64,000 nt of DNA from DASPOJ01 sp050014395 (GCA_050014395.1 JBEKDK010000003.1:1-64000), one strand, 5' to 3'; positions 33,421-43,061 are shown, counted from the first letter of the stretch. Translations and numbers: made by a program. Notes: generated by a model not told the origin, from the letters alone.

Positions 33421-34887
33421 TCAACGCTCTTCAACCGGCTCAGGGTGAATGCTGACGCGAACGATTCGCGGGAAATGTTCCTTCACGCGATCCTCAAGAG
33501 TCGCAGTGACGTCGTGGATCTCGGTGATCGGCAGGTTGCCGTCCATCGCGCAGTGGCACGCCACCAGGATTTTGTTCTCCACGCGATGCGCGCGCACTTC
33601 GTGGCAGTCCACTAGTTCGTGGAATTCGTGCACCAAGCTGTTGATGTAATCCTCGATGGCCCGCGCCAATTCTTTCATCTCGCCGGCGCGGGAGTCCGCA
33701 TCGGGAATGTGCGCGCCCAGCGGCTCAATGTGCACGTTCACATGCGCCGGGCCCTTTTCGGAAGCGGCGCCGGGCAGATTGCTGATTTCTTCTTCGAGTT
33801 CGCTCGCGCGGCGATGCGCCTCGCGCAATGTGGCTTTTTCATCCACCTCAAGATGCAAATCGATCTGCAACCGGCCGTCGAATTGATGCGCGGAGAGTTC
33901 GTGGATTGGCAAGCTGCGGCGGTCGGCGATATCGCGGATGGCGTCAAATAGATGCTCATTGCGCGCCGCGCGCGGCTCCATATGCACCATCACGTCGGCG
34001 GGAATAATTTCCGCTACGCGCCGCTCGACCGAGTCGCTGATTTCATGCACATGCTCAAACGTGGCCGTGCGCGGCACGCCGATCGTAACGTCCACGAAAT
34101 GGCGATTGCCCGCGCGGCGCACGCGCACGCGCTCGGTCCCGATCACGCCGTCAATCTGATCGATTGCCGTGGCCAGGCGCTCTTGCAATCCTTCGGGCGC
34201 AGCATCGAGCAGCGCGTCAAGCGTGCGCCGCCCGAGCTGCGACCCCACCCAAATGATGACGGCCGCGACTCCCAGCGCCGCGATCGGATCCGCGTAGCGC
34301 AACCAAGAAATTCCCGTCCGGTGACCCAGCCACACCACCGCGATCCCCAGCATCACCGCCAGCGTGCTCCAAACATCGGTGGAAAAATGCAGCGCGTCGG
34401 CTTCGAGAGCGTCGCTGCGATACTGCTTCGCAACGCGCGCCAGCATGCGTGATCGAAAAACGTCCACGACCACGGCGACGCCCAGCGCGGCGATCGCCAG
34501 AAGGCTCGGCTCGATTTCCACATGGCGGAAAAATAGGCGCTGGAATGCCTCCCAGATGACGTACAAGGCCGTGAGCAACAGCAGTCCCGTCTCGACGAAT
34601 GCCGAAAAATTTTCCACTTTACCGTGGCCATAGAGATGGCTGGCATCTGCTGGCCGGTCCGAGACGCGCACGGATAGAAATGTGAGAATCGCGGCGATCA
34701 GATCAAGGCATGAATGCAGCGCTTCGGAGAGAACGCCCAGGCTGTGCGTGAGCACCGCCAGCACAACCTTGATGAGCACCAGCACCAAGGCTGAGCCGAC
34801 CGAGCCCAGCGCGGCCTTTTGCTTGGCGGAGTGGCCGACGATTGTCTGCCGCCGGAGATTGTCGAAGAATTCGTCGGCGCTGGTCAT
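33421..34887 (-). CDS. Cation diffusion facilitator transporter with three tandem C-terminal domains
   Basis: A 488-residue CDF exporter; the family usually has about 300 residues. Six membrane segments occupy about 25-215. The metal site is of the zinc type, His58-x3-Asp62 (SEALHSCLD) and His167-x3-Asp171 (DALHFSTD). The usual cytoplasmic ferredoxin-like domain is at about 233-305, ending VMVHMEP. Two more segments of similar length and predicted pattern follow at about 309-389 (ending VNVHIEP) and 402-484 (ending VSIHPEP). It probably exports Zn or a similar divalent metal by proton antiport; the added domains may sense metal or mediate oligomer contacts. It sits between the TldE-like gene and the tandem GT-C genes. 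Confidence 0.92.
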   Translation of the reverse strand: MTSADEFFDNLRRQTIVGHSAKQKAALGSVGSALVLVLIKVVLAVLTHSLGVLSEALHSCLDLIAAILTFLSVRVSDRPADASHLYGHGKVENFSAFVETGLLLLTALYVIWEAFQRLFFRHVEIEPSLLAIAALGVAVVVDVFRSRMLARVAKQYRSDALEADALHFSTDVWSTLAVMLGIAVVWLGHRTGISWLRYADPIAALGVAAVIIWVGSQLGRRTLDALLDAAPEGLQERLATAIDQIDGVIGTERVRVRRAGNRHFVDVTIGVPRTATFEHVHEISDSVERRVAEIIPADVMVHMEPRAARNEHLFDAIRDIADRRSLPIHELSAHQFDGRLQIDLHLEVDEKATLREAHRRASELEEEISNLPGAASEKGPAHVNVHIEPLGAHIPDADSRAGEMKELARAIEDYINSLVHEFHELVDCHEVRAHRVENKILVACHCAMDGNLPITEIHDVTATLEDRVKEHFPRIVRVSIHPEPVEER

Positions 34888-34977
34888 GCGCGTCGATTAT
34901 ACGCTCGGAAGAAAAGTGGGCGCGCGCCGAAGACTCGCGTGCGGTGCAGCAACCAATCGCCCCGGGATACGGCGATC

Positions 34978-36861
34978 TTAATCGAGCGGCGGTGGGGGCA
35001 CCAACGGCATGCGTTCCGGTTCGCCGCGCGGTCCGTGCACTTCGACGTCGTCGAAAAGCAACGATGGCGCGATCACCGAGCTAGGCACGCCCTCGTCGGC
35101 GCTGCCAAACGCGGCCAGCGCTGTGCCGCCGAAGCCTTCCACCTGGCTTTGCGCGAACGAAAACAGCGTCGGGTCGCTGCCGATGCCCTCGAGGTTCCGC
35201 AACGTCTTCACCGTCAGCCCGGCCAAACGCGCCCCGCGCATCAACTCCTCGTGGCCATCGGACACATACACGCGGTACACCAGCAAGGGCATCCGATCGC
35301 CGGTGGCCGCGCCGGAAGCGGCCAGCGCGAGGGAATCCGACATATCGCTTTGCTCGGGGATGGCGAGCACCGGGTTGTCCATCCGCCGGACTTCGAGGCA
35401 CCAGGTCTGCCCATTTTGTTTGCAGGCATCCAAAAATTTCTGCCGGAGACCCGCAGGAGGTATCGTGTCGTCGGCGACAAAAAACAGATTGCTGATCATG
35501 GGTCGCGGATCGCCCAGGAATGCCGAGCGCCCATGCCCGTTCGAATGATCGAAATCGGGGCCGGGGCGCCGCGACATCAATAGTTGGCGCAGAAGACCGT
35601 CGTCGGCCACCGTCACCTTTTGCGCGCGCACGCCTTCTTCATCCACGTCGTATGCGCCGATCAGTTCCTGTCCGTTCCACTGTTTCGCCGTCGGGTCGTC
35701 CACCAGGCTGACGCTTATCGGCAGCACGCGCGTGCCCGCCCTTCCGGTCCAGTCGCTCCTGCCGCCCAGACGATCCATCATTTGGTCGAACATCGGCACC
35801 ATGGAAGTCGGTCCGCGCGCGCCAGAAAGTGATGGCCCGAGGATTTGCGCCAGCAGCGAGCCGGAAGCTGAGGCGTCGAAGAGGATCGGCCCTTCGTAAT
35901 CCGGCACGGGTGGCGCGGCGCGCAGTGTGACCAGCTCTTGCCCCGCTTTTTGCAGCGCGTCATGTACGGCCGCTGCCGCCGGCAGCTCGCCGGCGGTATT
36001 GGCATAGACGGCGTAGAAATTGTGCACGCCCGTGCCGTCGTCGGATTCGCTTTCCATGCTCGCCTCGATGGCCGCGAGCGATTTGTTTGTCCGCATCACG
36101 GTTCCTTCGCTGGTCATCAAGTATGACGTGGTGAAAATCAGCCGGTAGGTCACGCGCGAGCCGTAAATTTGCGGGAATGCGCGCAGCGCCGCCGAAGCGC
36201 TCTTGGCCTCCGCATCCCAGTCACGCGAAGTCCAATCGGGTTGCTCGAGCGGCTCAACGTCTTTGGTCGTCGCCTCTTGCGAAAAATCTGCGATGGTCGG
36301 CGCGTTGGCCAGGCGATTCAGAAACGCCTGTTTCTTGGAAAGGTTCTCCAGCGCCTCTTTGTATGCCTGATCGGTGGCGATCCACAGATCCTCGCGCAGC
36401 GAATCGTAATCGTGGTCGATGCCCACTTCGCCCGTCGAGCCCATGAAGCCGCTGAACCCTTCGCTGCCGATGAAATTCGAGCTGTCCACCTGATAATTTC
36501 CGACGCGCACGTCCACGCTCATCAAACGATTGCGCGAGGTGGTGGAGGAGATCAACGCGCCGAATTGCGCCGTCACCGTTCGCTCGTCGACATCCAGCAA
36601 GCGGTATTCGATGTAATAGGGTTTTACGGGCGCGCTTTGGTCGGCGATCGGAATGGCCAAGCGATCGCGTGAGCGCGCCATCTCATCGCGCATAGCGTCG
36701 AGCGTGTGGTCCACCATGTTTGCAGGAGCCGGCAGTTGCGCCGTGGGTTCTGCCGGAACGGTTTTGGCGTTGCCGCCAGGAGCGGCGCGTAGCGACACTC
36801 CGGCCGCACCCAGCAACCACACAGCACAAATCGCGGCCGTGATTCTCATCGAGCTGCTCAT
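34978..36861 (-). CDS. Exported TldE/PmbA-like protein (metal-site motif absent)
   Basis: A 627-residue protein with a signal peptide (MRITAAICAVWLLGAAGVSLRA). It follows the TldD/PmbA pattern: an N-terminal domain, then GPILFDASASGSLLAQILGPSLSGARG at the place where TldD has its metal motif, then VGAYDVDEEGVRAQKVTVADDGLLRQLLMSRRPG and NGHGRSAF. There is no HExxxH, so it resembles the non-catalytic TldE partner. Its ATG overlaps the stop of the upstream TldD-like gene by four bases, which suggests equal production of two subunits. Known TldD/TldE are cytoplasmic; both members here carry export signals. Confidence 0.85.
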   Translation of the reverse strand: MSSSMRITAAICAVWLLGAAGVSLRAAPGGNAKTVPAEPTAQLPAPANMVDHTLDAMRDEMARSRDRLAIPIADQSAPVKPYYIEYRLLDVDERTVTAQFGALISSTTSRNRLMSVDVRVGNYQVDSSNFIGSEGFSGFMGSTGEVGIDHDYDSLREDLWIATDQAYKEALENLSKKQAFLNRLANAPTIADFSQEATTKDVEPLEQPDWTSRDWDAEAKSASAALRAFPQIYGSRVTYRLIFTTSYLMTSEGTVMRTNKSLAAIEASMESESDDGTGVHNFYAVYANTAGELPAAAAVHDALQKAGQELVTLRAAPPVPDYEGPILFDASASGSLLAQILGPSLSGARGPTSMVPMFDQMMDRLGGRSDWTGRAGTRVLPISVSLVDDPTAKQWNGQELIGAYDVDEEGVRAQKVTVADDGLLRQLLMSRRPGPDFDHSNGHGRSAFLGDPRPMISNLFFVADDTIPPAGLRQKFLDACKQNGQTWCLEVRRMDNPVLAIPEQSDMSDSLALAASGAATGDRMPLLVYRVYVSDGHEELMRGARLAGLTVKTLRNLEGIGSDPTLFSFAQSQVEGFGGTALAAFGSADEGVPSSVIAPSLLFDDVEVHGPRGEPERMPLVPPPPLD

Positions 36862-38639
36862 CGCTGGCCTCCCTTTGCGTCAGGGTCGTGCGCCGGCGGC
36901 GGAAGAATCGGCGGGCGGTCCGTGGCCGTCTCTTTCTTTTGCACTTCCATCTCAGAGATCAGGATTGCCGGCGACACCGCGGCCACGGGCACCGAGCCCG
37001 ATTCCGCGCCGCAGTAACCGTTAAACACTTCGGGCGTGTCTCCGGTGGCGATGATTTTTGAGAGCGCCGTCAGCCGCGTCCCCACGATGTCCACGCCGCG
37101 CACCATCTCATCCGGCCGGCCGTCGGCGTACACTTTGTAAACCACCAGCGGCGTCACCTGGAAAGCTTGCGGCTGCCCGCGGCCGGTCATCGTAAAGCCG
37201 CCTTCGATGTCGTCGATGAAAAGGCCGAACGGCTTGCCTTGCTTCTGAATCTCCGCAATGAACATCTTTCGCAGCTCGGCGTTTGACACCGCATTGCTGC
37301 TCTCCACGATCAAATTGCCCTGCCGCGAAACCGGCTGGTAGCCGATCTGTCGCCGCCCGTGTCCATTCGATTGCGGAAATCCCAGAATCGGCTGGCGCGA
37401 CATCTCGAAATCTTTCAGGATGCCGTGATCCACCAGCGTCACTCGCTGCGAAGGCGCGCCTTCGTCGTCAAACGGGTAATCCCCGAGAAGCACGGTCGAG
37501 CCGACGCGGTGCAGCGTGGGATCGTCGTAGATCGAAATAAAATCCGGCAATAGTTGCTGGCCAATCTTTTTCGCGAACGTTTGCCCTTCGTTGACGTCCT
37601 TCTGGCGAAACCCTTCGTCGGGATGGCCGAACACTTCGTGGAAGAAAACCGCAGCGGCGCGCCCGGTCAGCAGCGTGGGGCCAAGGATCGGTTCCACCAG
37701 CGGAGCAGCCACCAGCGATTCCAACTCCTTGCGCAGCGCAGCGCATTCGGCCAGCACGGTCGCGTCCGTCGGTGCATCCGCCGGATCGGTCCAATCGAAA
37801 TTGTAATAGCGATCGATATCCATTCCGTCCGGGGCCTTGCCCTGAATGAATAGCTCCAGGCGATATCGGATATTTCCGAACTGCAGCCTGCTGCCTTCGC
37901 TCGACACTTGATATTGGTTTTCCGCTTCGGCCGTAAACGTCGCGATGGAATTTATGATTTGCGGCGATTCGCGGAACGTTTTCGTGTACAGCCGCACCTT
38001 GGCTTCCCACGGTGTGCGGTCAAACTGCAACTTAACTTCGGGTCCGTACGAGACGTGCGGTTGCTCCTGTGAAAAATCCGGCGCCGTGCCTTCGGGCGCC
38101 TGGGCTTGCACGTCCTTGCTCGTTTCGATCTTGATGAACGATTCGGCGGCGGCGCGATATTGCTTTTGCGTTTCGGCCCACACCGCGCGCCGCAGCACGC
38201 CCGGATCGTTTTCGATGGGCGCCGATCGGCCGTAGCTCGCAGGGTCGGCCGGTGGCGCGTTGCCCACTTGGTGCGTATTGTCCAGCGTGTAGCTGCCCAC
38301 GCGCACTTGCGCTTCAAGCCAGCGCGAAAAATTGTGATCGCTCGAAAGCAGCGCTCCGTTCGAACCCGACACTTCACTCCGATCGCTGGACGTCAGCGTG
38401 TAGCGGATGAAGTACGCCGGCGGATCGGCCTTGCTCAGGATCGGCATCTCGCGATCCAGCTCCTGGCTCATCGCCGCAAGGGCCGGCGCGGGCGCAGCTT
38501 GAGCAGGAGCGGTGGCTGCCACCGGCGCGGCGTGACCGGCGGCGGTTCCGCCCGCCCACGCGGCAGGCGGCGCGAGCAGCAGCGCCGCGGGCAAAAGCAG
38601 AAGTGCGGAGAAAATGAGTCTTACAGATGGTTTCAACAA
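36858..38639 (-). CDS. Exported TldD-like metalloprotease subunit
   Basis: A 593-residue protein with a signal peptide (about residues 1-30, ending near AWAGG). It contains the TldD metal motif HEVFGH (HExxxH) in AAAVFFHEVFGHPDEGFRQ. Downstream are YPFDDEGAPSQRVTLVDHGILKDFEMSRQP, NGHGRRQIGYQPVSRQGNL and the Cys in GYCGAESGSVPVAAVSP near the end. In the known TldD/TldE heterodimer the TldD chain holds the zinc and cuts small unfolded peptides. It pairs with the overlapping TldE-like gene. The target in the envelope is unknown. 149 bases upstream is a second peptidase pair (M16). Confidence 0.88.
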   Translation of the reverse strand: MLKPSVRLIFSALLLLPAALLLAPPAAWAGGTAAGHAAPVAATAPAQAAPAPALAAMSQELDREMPILSKADPPAYFIRYTLTSSDRSEVSGSNGALLSSDHNFSRWLEAQVRVGSYTLDNTHQVGNAPPADPASYGRSAPIENDPGVLRRAVWAETQKQYRAAAESFIKIETSKDVQAQAPEGTAPDFSQEQPHVSYGPEVKLQFDRTPWEAKVRLYTKTFRESPQIINSIATFTAEAENQYQVSSEGSRLQFGNIRYRLELFIQGKAPDGMDIDRYYNFDWTDPADAPTDATVLAECAALRKELESLVAAPLVEPILGPTLLTGRAAAVFFHEVFGHPDEGFRQKDVNEGQTFAKKIGQQLLPDFISIYDDPTLHRVGSTVLLGDYPFDDEGAPSQRVTLVDHGILKDFEMSRQPILGFPQSNGHGRRQIGYQPVSRQGNLIVESSNAVSNAELRKMFIAEIQKQGKPFGLFIDDIEGGFTMTGRGQPQAFQVTPLVVYKVYADGRPDEMVRGVDIVGTRLTALSKIIATGDTPEVFNGYCGAESGSVPVAAVSPAILISEMEVQKKETATDRPPILPPPAHDPDAKGGQR

Positions 38640-38788
38640 GGGACTCCTTCACCAGACGGCGTCTAGCGCGACATCATGAATCAATCAGTGTATGCCGCTT
38701 ACCCGTCAATCTCAAATTTGTGTTTCGCGCAGTTGCAACGCTGTTGCGCTCCTGCCGATGCACGCGCGCACCCGCGTTCTTGCAACGA

Positions 38789-40441
38789 TCAGTTGTGCGG
38801 AGCTGCGCCGGTGTCTGCCGCGGGCGGGCTCGCCGGCGCGGCAGATGATGGCGATTTCGGCTTTCGCAAAGTCGGCGAGAGCAAGTCCACATCTTCGGCA
38901 CGCATCTCGATCACGCTTGCTCCCGGCAAGAGCTTGGCGATGGCATCGTGCAGCCCGGCAACGTTGCCCACAAAAACTAAATCGAAATCCTGAGGATCGA
39001 AAAACGTCTGCGCGACGCGTTTCACGTCCGCGGCCGTGACGCCGCGAATGCGCTGCTGATAAGTCTCCAGGTAATCCGCAGGCAAACCGTAGAACGCGGC
39101 TCCGACCACGCGATCGGCCACTTGCGAAGGCGTTTCGGCGTGCAGCGGGAAGACGCCCGCCAAGAAATCCCTCGCCACGTCGAGTTCGTCCGGCGTTACG
39201 TCGCCCGATGACATCTTGCGTAGTTCGTCCAGCACCAATTGCGTCGCGGGCACGGTCTCGTCCGTGCGCGTGAACGTGGTCACTTGAAAATCGCCGGCCG
39301 TTCGATAGCTGGGAAAGCCCGAGGACGCGTCGTACGTCAGCCCCTTCTTCAGGCGCACCGCTGTGTTCAGCCGCGCGTTGTACGAGCCGCCGAAAATCTG
39401 ATTGGTCACCTGCAACGGGATGTAGTCGGAATTATTGCGCGCAATGCCCGGCCGCCCAATGCGGATCTGCGTTTGCACCGCGTCGGGCTTATCCACCAAG
39501 AAGATCCGCAAACCTTTGGGGCGCGGCGCACCCGCACTTGATCCTGCTGACGGCGCGGACGGCGCAGTCTTCGTCTGCCACGCGCCTAGATATTTTTCTG
39601 TAGCCGCGAACGCCTCTTCAGGCGTAATCGCGCCGGCGAAAGCCAGCAGCGCGCCCTTCGGGAAATAGTGGGCGTCGCGAAACGCCACGATGTCTTCGCG
39701 CGTGAGGCCGCTCACCGTCTTTGGAGTGCCTTCGCCCGGCAGGCCGTAGGAATTTCCGCCGAACACTACTCGGCGAAAGATTGCCGATGCTAGATATTCC
39801 GTGTCGTCGTAAGACATCGAAAGATCGGAAAGCGCCTGCTCCCTGCGCCGCGCGAGTTCGGGCGTGGCGAAGGTCGCGTGCATCGTCACGTCCGACAGCA
39901 GGTCCATCGCCGTGTCGAAATCTTTCTTCACCGCCGTGGCTTCGATCGTCGTGCAGTCCTCGGAAGCGTCGGCCGATAGCGAACCGCCGACGAAGTCGAT
40001 GGCGTTCGCGATCTCTTGCGCCGAACGCCGCTCAGTTCCTTCGGTCACCAGACTCGCTGTCATCGCCGCAACGCCGGGCTTGCCCGGCGGATCGGCAGCC
40101 GTGCCCGCGTCAGGCAAGAGCAATTCGATGCTCACTTCCGGCTGGGCGTGGGCCGGGTCGGGATCGGAAGCCACGAACACCGTCAAACCGTTCTCGAATG
40201 TTTTTTTCGCGACTTTGGGGAACACAAACGTGTGCGGCGGCGCAAGCGGCGGCATCTGCGGCACAAGCTGCGCAGTTGGCGCAGGTGTCGGCGCGGGCGC
40301 GGTGGCGGGAGCGGGCGCAGAAGCTGGCGCCGGTGTTGGGGCGCTCTGCTGTGCCGCGCCACGCACAGCGCCGCCAACGACGCCAAACGCAACGCCGCCT
40401 GCGAGCGCCAAGCACAGCCCGAATCTGCGATTCAAACTCAA
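38789..40441 (-). CDS. Exported M16-family peptidase-like protein without the zinc motif
   Basis: A 550-residue protein with a signal peptide, then a Pro/Ala-rich linker (about 28-75), then two M16 halves (FENGLTVFVASDPDPAHAQPEVSIELLLPDAG ... GLTYDASSGFPSYRTAGDFQVTTFTRTDETVPATQLVLDELRKM). At the place of the HxxEH motif it reads VAAMTASLVTEGT, so zinc ligands are missing. Such chains act as partners of an active M16 subunit. The glycine-rich flexible loop region is near PSAPSAGSSAG. It follows the active member by 17 bases. Confidence 0.9.
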   Translation of the reverse strand: MSLNRRFGLCLALAGGVAFGVVGGAVRGAAQQSAPTPAPASAPAPATAPAPTPAPTAQLVPQMPPLAPPHTFVFPKVAKKTFENGLTVFVASDPDPAHAQPEVSIELLLPDAGTAADPPGKPGVAAMTASLVTEGTERRSAQEIANAIDFVGGSLSADASEDCTTIEATAVKKDFDTAMDLLSDVTMHATFATPELARRREQALSDLSMSYDDTEYLASAIFRRVVFGGNSYGLPGEGTPKTVSGLTREDIVAFRDAHYFPKGALLAFAGAITPEEAFAATEKYLGAWQTKTAPSAPSAGSSAGAPRPKGLRIFLVDKPDAVQTQIRIGRPGIARNNSDYIPLQVTNQIFGGSYNARLNTAVRLKKGLTYDASSGFPSYRTAGDFQVTTFTRTDETVPATQLVLDELRKMSSGDVTPDELDVARDFLAGVFPLHAETPSQVADRVVGAAFYGLPADYLETYQQRIRGVTAADVKRVAQTFFDPQDFDLVFVGNVAGLHDAIAKLLPGASVIEMRAEDVDLLSPTLRKPKSPSSAAPASPPAADTGAAPHN

Positions 40442-40458
40442 TCTCGGCTCCAGAATTC

Positions 40459-41868
40459 TCAGTTGCCTGACACCGGCGCAGGCGGCGCTTCCACTTCCAG
40501 CAGCGTCGCGTGCTCGGCGACGAAATATTGCTTCGCCACGCGCTCGATATCTTCCGGCGTCATGCGCAAATACCGATCGAGATCGGAATTGTACAAAGTG
40601 GGATCGCCGCCGATCACGGCGTAAGGCCCCAGCGCCGAAGCCACGTCTTCGTCAGTGTCGCGCCCCAGAATGAACGCCGCCGTTTGCTGGTTCTTGGCCT
40701 TTTCCAGATCGTGCGCGCTGAGCGGAGACGCTTTCACTTGGTCGAGCACACCCTGCGTTTCTTTTTCTCCTTCGCCGTTCGTGTGCCCCTGGTTCATCAC
40801 CGCGATCACGAAAAACAAATTAGGATCCTCGGTGAAATTCCCGCCGCCATCCACTTCCACGGCGATGCGATCTTCGTACACGAGTTTGCGATACAGCCAA
40901 CTGCTCTCGCCGCTGGCCAACAGGTTTGAAACTAAATCGAGCGCATAGGAATCCGGCGAATATTCCGCCGGCATCTTGTAGCCATAGACGAACGCGGGCA
41001 GCGGCGAATCCGGATAAGCCTTCACCAGTTTCCGCTCCGCGGTCTGCGGCGGCTCGACGGCGGTCACGCGCGGCACTGGCGCCGTAGGTTTGGGAATGCC
41101 GCCGAAGTATTTCTGGGCCATGGCCACCGCGTCGTCCGCCGTGAAATCGCCCACCAAAATCATCGTGCAGTTGTCCGGCCGATAGTAGGTGTGGAAGAAC
41201 TCCGTCACGTCGGCCAGCGTGGCTTTATCCAGATCTTCCATACTGCCGATCGTCGTGTGGTGGTACGGGTGCACAGTGAACGCCGCGGCGTAAAGATCTT
41301 CGATCACGCGCCCGTACGGCCGATTGTCCACGCGCAACCGGCGCTCCTCCTTCACCACTTCGCGCTCGGACTCAAAATGTTCTTCGGTGATTTGCAGACC
41401 GCCCATACGATCGGCTTCCAGCCACATCACGCGCTCGAGCGCGTTGCTCGGGAAAGTTTCGTAGAACACGGTCACGTCATCCTGCGTGAAGGCGTCCGAT
41501 TCCCCGCCCAGCGCTTCGAGCACGCGCGTGTGCTGCTCCGGCGCGACGTGCGCCGAGCCTTGAAACATTAGGTGCTCGAACAAGTGCGCAAAGCCGGTGT
41601 GTCCCGGCCGCTCATCTTTTGAGCCGACGTGATACCACATCTGCAGACTGATCACCGGGGCGTCGTGATTCTCCACCATCACCAAGCGTAGGCCGTTCGC
41701 GAGCGTGCGCGTCACGATTTGTAGTTGCGCCGGCCGCGCCGCCGGCGATGACGGCGCGGCGGACGAAGGGGCAGGTGCAGGCGCCTGGCCCCACGCGGCT
41801 GCAGCGGCACACCACGCGAGACACAAAGACGCAGCGATAATCGAGAGATTTCGAGGTCGATTGTTCAC
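40459..41868 (-). CDS. Exported M16-family zinc metallopeptidase (active subunit)
   Basis: A 469-residue protein with a signal peptide (IIAASLCLAWCAAAAAWGQA) and the inverted zinc motif HLFEH in TGFAHLFEHLMFQGSAHV; the downstream Glu ligand lies in the following 75 residues (ESDAFTQDDVTVFYETFP...EADRMGG region). The C-terminal half includes LRVDNRPYGR and a second M16 domain. The start is taken as GTG at 41868, right before the signal peptide; the frame opening at 42006 adds about 46 residues that would hide it. A TATACT box at 41907-41912 supports the shorter form. It probably forms a heterodimer with the inactive partner and degrades peptides in the periplasm. Confidence 0.88.
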   Translation of the reverse strand: MNNRPRNLSIIAASLCLAWCAAAAAWGQAPAPAPSSAAPSSPAARPAQLQIVTRTLANGLRLVMVENHDAPVISLQMWYHVGSKDERPGHTGFAHLFEHLMFQGSAHVAPEQHTRVLEALGGESDAFTQDDVTVFYETFPSNALERVMWLEADRMGGLQITEEHFESEREVVKEERRLRVDNRPYGRVIEDLYAAAFTVHPYHHTTIGSMEDLDKATLADVTEFFHTYYRPDNCTMILVGDFTADDAVAMAQKYFGGIPKPTAPVPRVTAVEPPQTAERKLVKAYPDSPLPAFVYGYKMPAEYSPDSYALDLVSNLLASGESSWLYRKLVYEDRIAVEVDGGGNFTEDPNLFFVIAVMNQGHTNGEGEKETQGVLDQVKASPLSAHDLEKAKNQQTAAFILGRDTDEDVASALGPYAVIGGDPTLYNSDLDRYLRMTPEDIERVAKQYFVAEHATLLEVEAPPAPVSGN

Positions 41869-41906
41869 GGATTGATTTTCGTCGCCAGCCGGCGCTTTGG
41901 CCCCAT

Positions 41907-41912
41907 AGTATA
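41907..41912 (-). promoter_or_regulatory. TATACT box upstream of the M16 peptidase pair
   Basis: Read on the minus strand, TATACT lies about 38 bases before the GTG at 41868. It supports that start over the longer one, which would begin upstream of the box. No clear -35 was found. Confidence 0.35.
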
Positions 41913-42009
41913 CAGACGCGCCGCGCTCTCTTTTGGATGCGGCCACGTTCCAAAAAGCATCCTTGGCCCAGCCGCGCTCGCGGCAATATGTGGGCCCTCT
42001 GCGCAATTT

Positions 42010-42822
42010 TCAGCAGGGCGCGGTAAAGCTCGTACCCGGCGGGCAATTGTTCCCGGGCACCGGCGCAGGCTTGGTTTTCAACACGATGGGCAGCACGATC
42101 GCCGGAACCGCAACGACAATCGTCAAGCCAATGATTTCTCCGGTGGTCAGATGGTGCGCGGGAGGCGCGCCGGTTCCGGCGTTATCCAGCGTCGTAGAGG
42201 CGAGGGCTTCGGCCAGCTCCGCCGGCGTCGCTTGCGTGGCTGCATCCGGCGCATTGTTGCCGCGGACCGTCGCAATTTGTCCCGCCACTAGGTCCACGCA
42301 CGCCGGCACTGGCTGCGCGAGATTGCACAGGTGAATACGGCCCTCGAAGTCGATCACGCTCATCACGTCATTCTCGATAAACACATACGCATCGCCGCCC
42401 ACCACGCCCGCCACACCCACCGGTGTATGCACCTCAAACTTCGCGTTGGGCCGCGTAAACTTCACCACCGTCGCGCGCACGCGGCCATACGTCAGATCGA
42501 CCTGCGTCTGCTGCTGCGCCGGATCGTGCTGCGTGATTTCCATTGTCGAATCGGCGCCGATATTGAGCATTGAGCCGTCGTCCAAGCCCACCCGCGCGCG
42601 TCCGTCGGGCTGCGTCTTCACCACGTCGCCCCAATCCACAGGAGTCTTCAATTCCGCCGTCAATTGCTGCGTGCCGCGGCTAATATCCACCGAAGGAATT
42701 ACACGCGCGATCTGGCCCGCGTGCTGCGGCACCTGCGCCTGTGCCCAGCCGGCCGGCGGAAACGCCATCGCAGAAATCAACAGTCCGATCACCACTGCGC
42801 CGAAGGGTGAACGCGTAGTCAT
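42010..42822 (-). CDS. Exported FecR-domain protein
   Basis: A 270-residue protein with a signal peptide (about 1-28). A FecR-like domain begins GQIARVIPSVDISRG and continues through DVVKTQPDGRARVGLDDGSMLNIGADSTMEI, VDLTYGRVRATVVKFTRPNAKFEVHTPVGVAGVVGGDAYV, the usual beta-rich core. A single hydrophobic segment (about 225-250: IIGLTIVVAVPAIVLPIVLK) and a short Pro/Cys tail end it. FecR-like exported proteins bind surface polymers or signal to sigma factors, but no ECF sigma gene is nearby. The ATG at 42822 follows AGGAG. It is first in the minus-strand envelope block. Confidence 0.85.
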   Translation of the reverse strand: MTTRSPFGAVVIGLLISAMAFPPAGWAQAQVPQHAGQIARVIPSVDISRGTQQLTAELKTPVDWGDVVKTQPDGRARVGLDDGSMLNIGADSTMEITQHDPAQQQTQVDLTYGRVRATVVKFTRPNAKFEVHTPVGVAGVVGGDAYVFIENDVMSVIDFEGRIHLCNLAQPVPACVDLVAGQIATVRGNNAPDAATQATPAELAEALASTTLDNAGTGAPPAHHLTTGEIIGLTIVVAVPAIVLPIVLKTKPAPVPGNNCPPGTSFTAPC

Positions 42823-43061
42823 GAAATATCTCCTGGAACGAGGGATGACCGCCACGATGTTTTACCGGACTGGCCGTCTAGTGTCTACGTTCGCCCGAGA
42901 ACCCTGTCCCGTATCGGCTACTATGCCCAGCGGGGCCTGATGATTTCCGTGCAGAGCGCTCTTTTTCGCTGGGCTCCGTTTCGCTTTCGCCCGTCGCCGC
43001 CATTGTGGACGAACTGAGCACACGCGCCGTCTGATCCGCCCGGCGCTCCGCGCCGCGGTTC

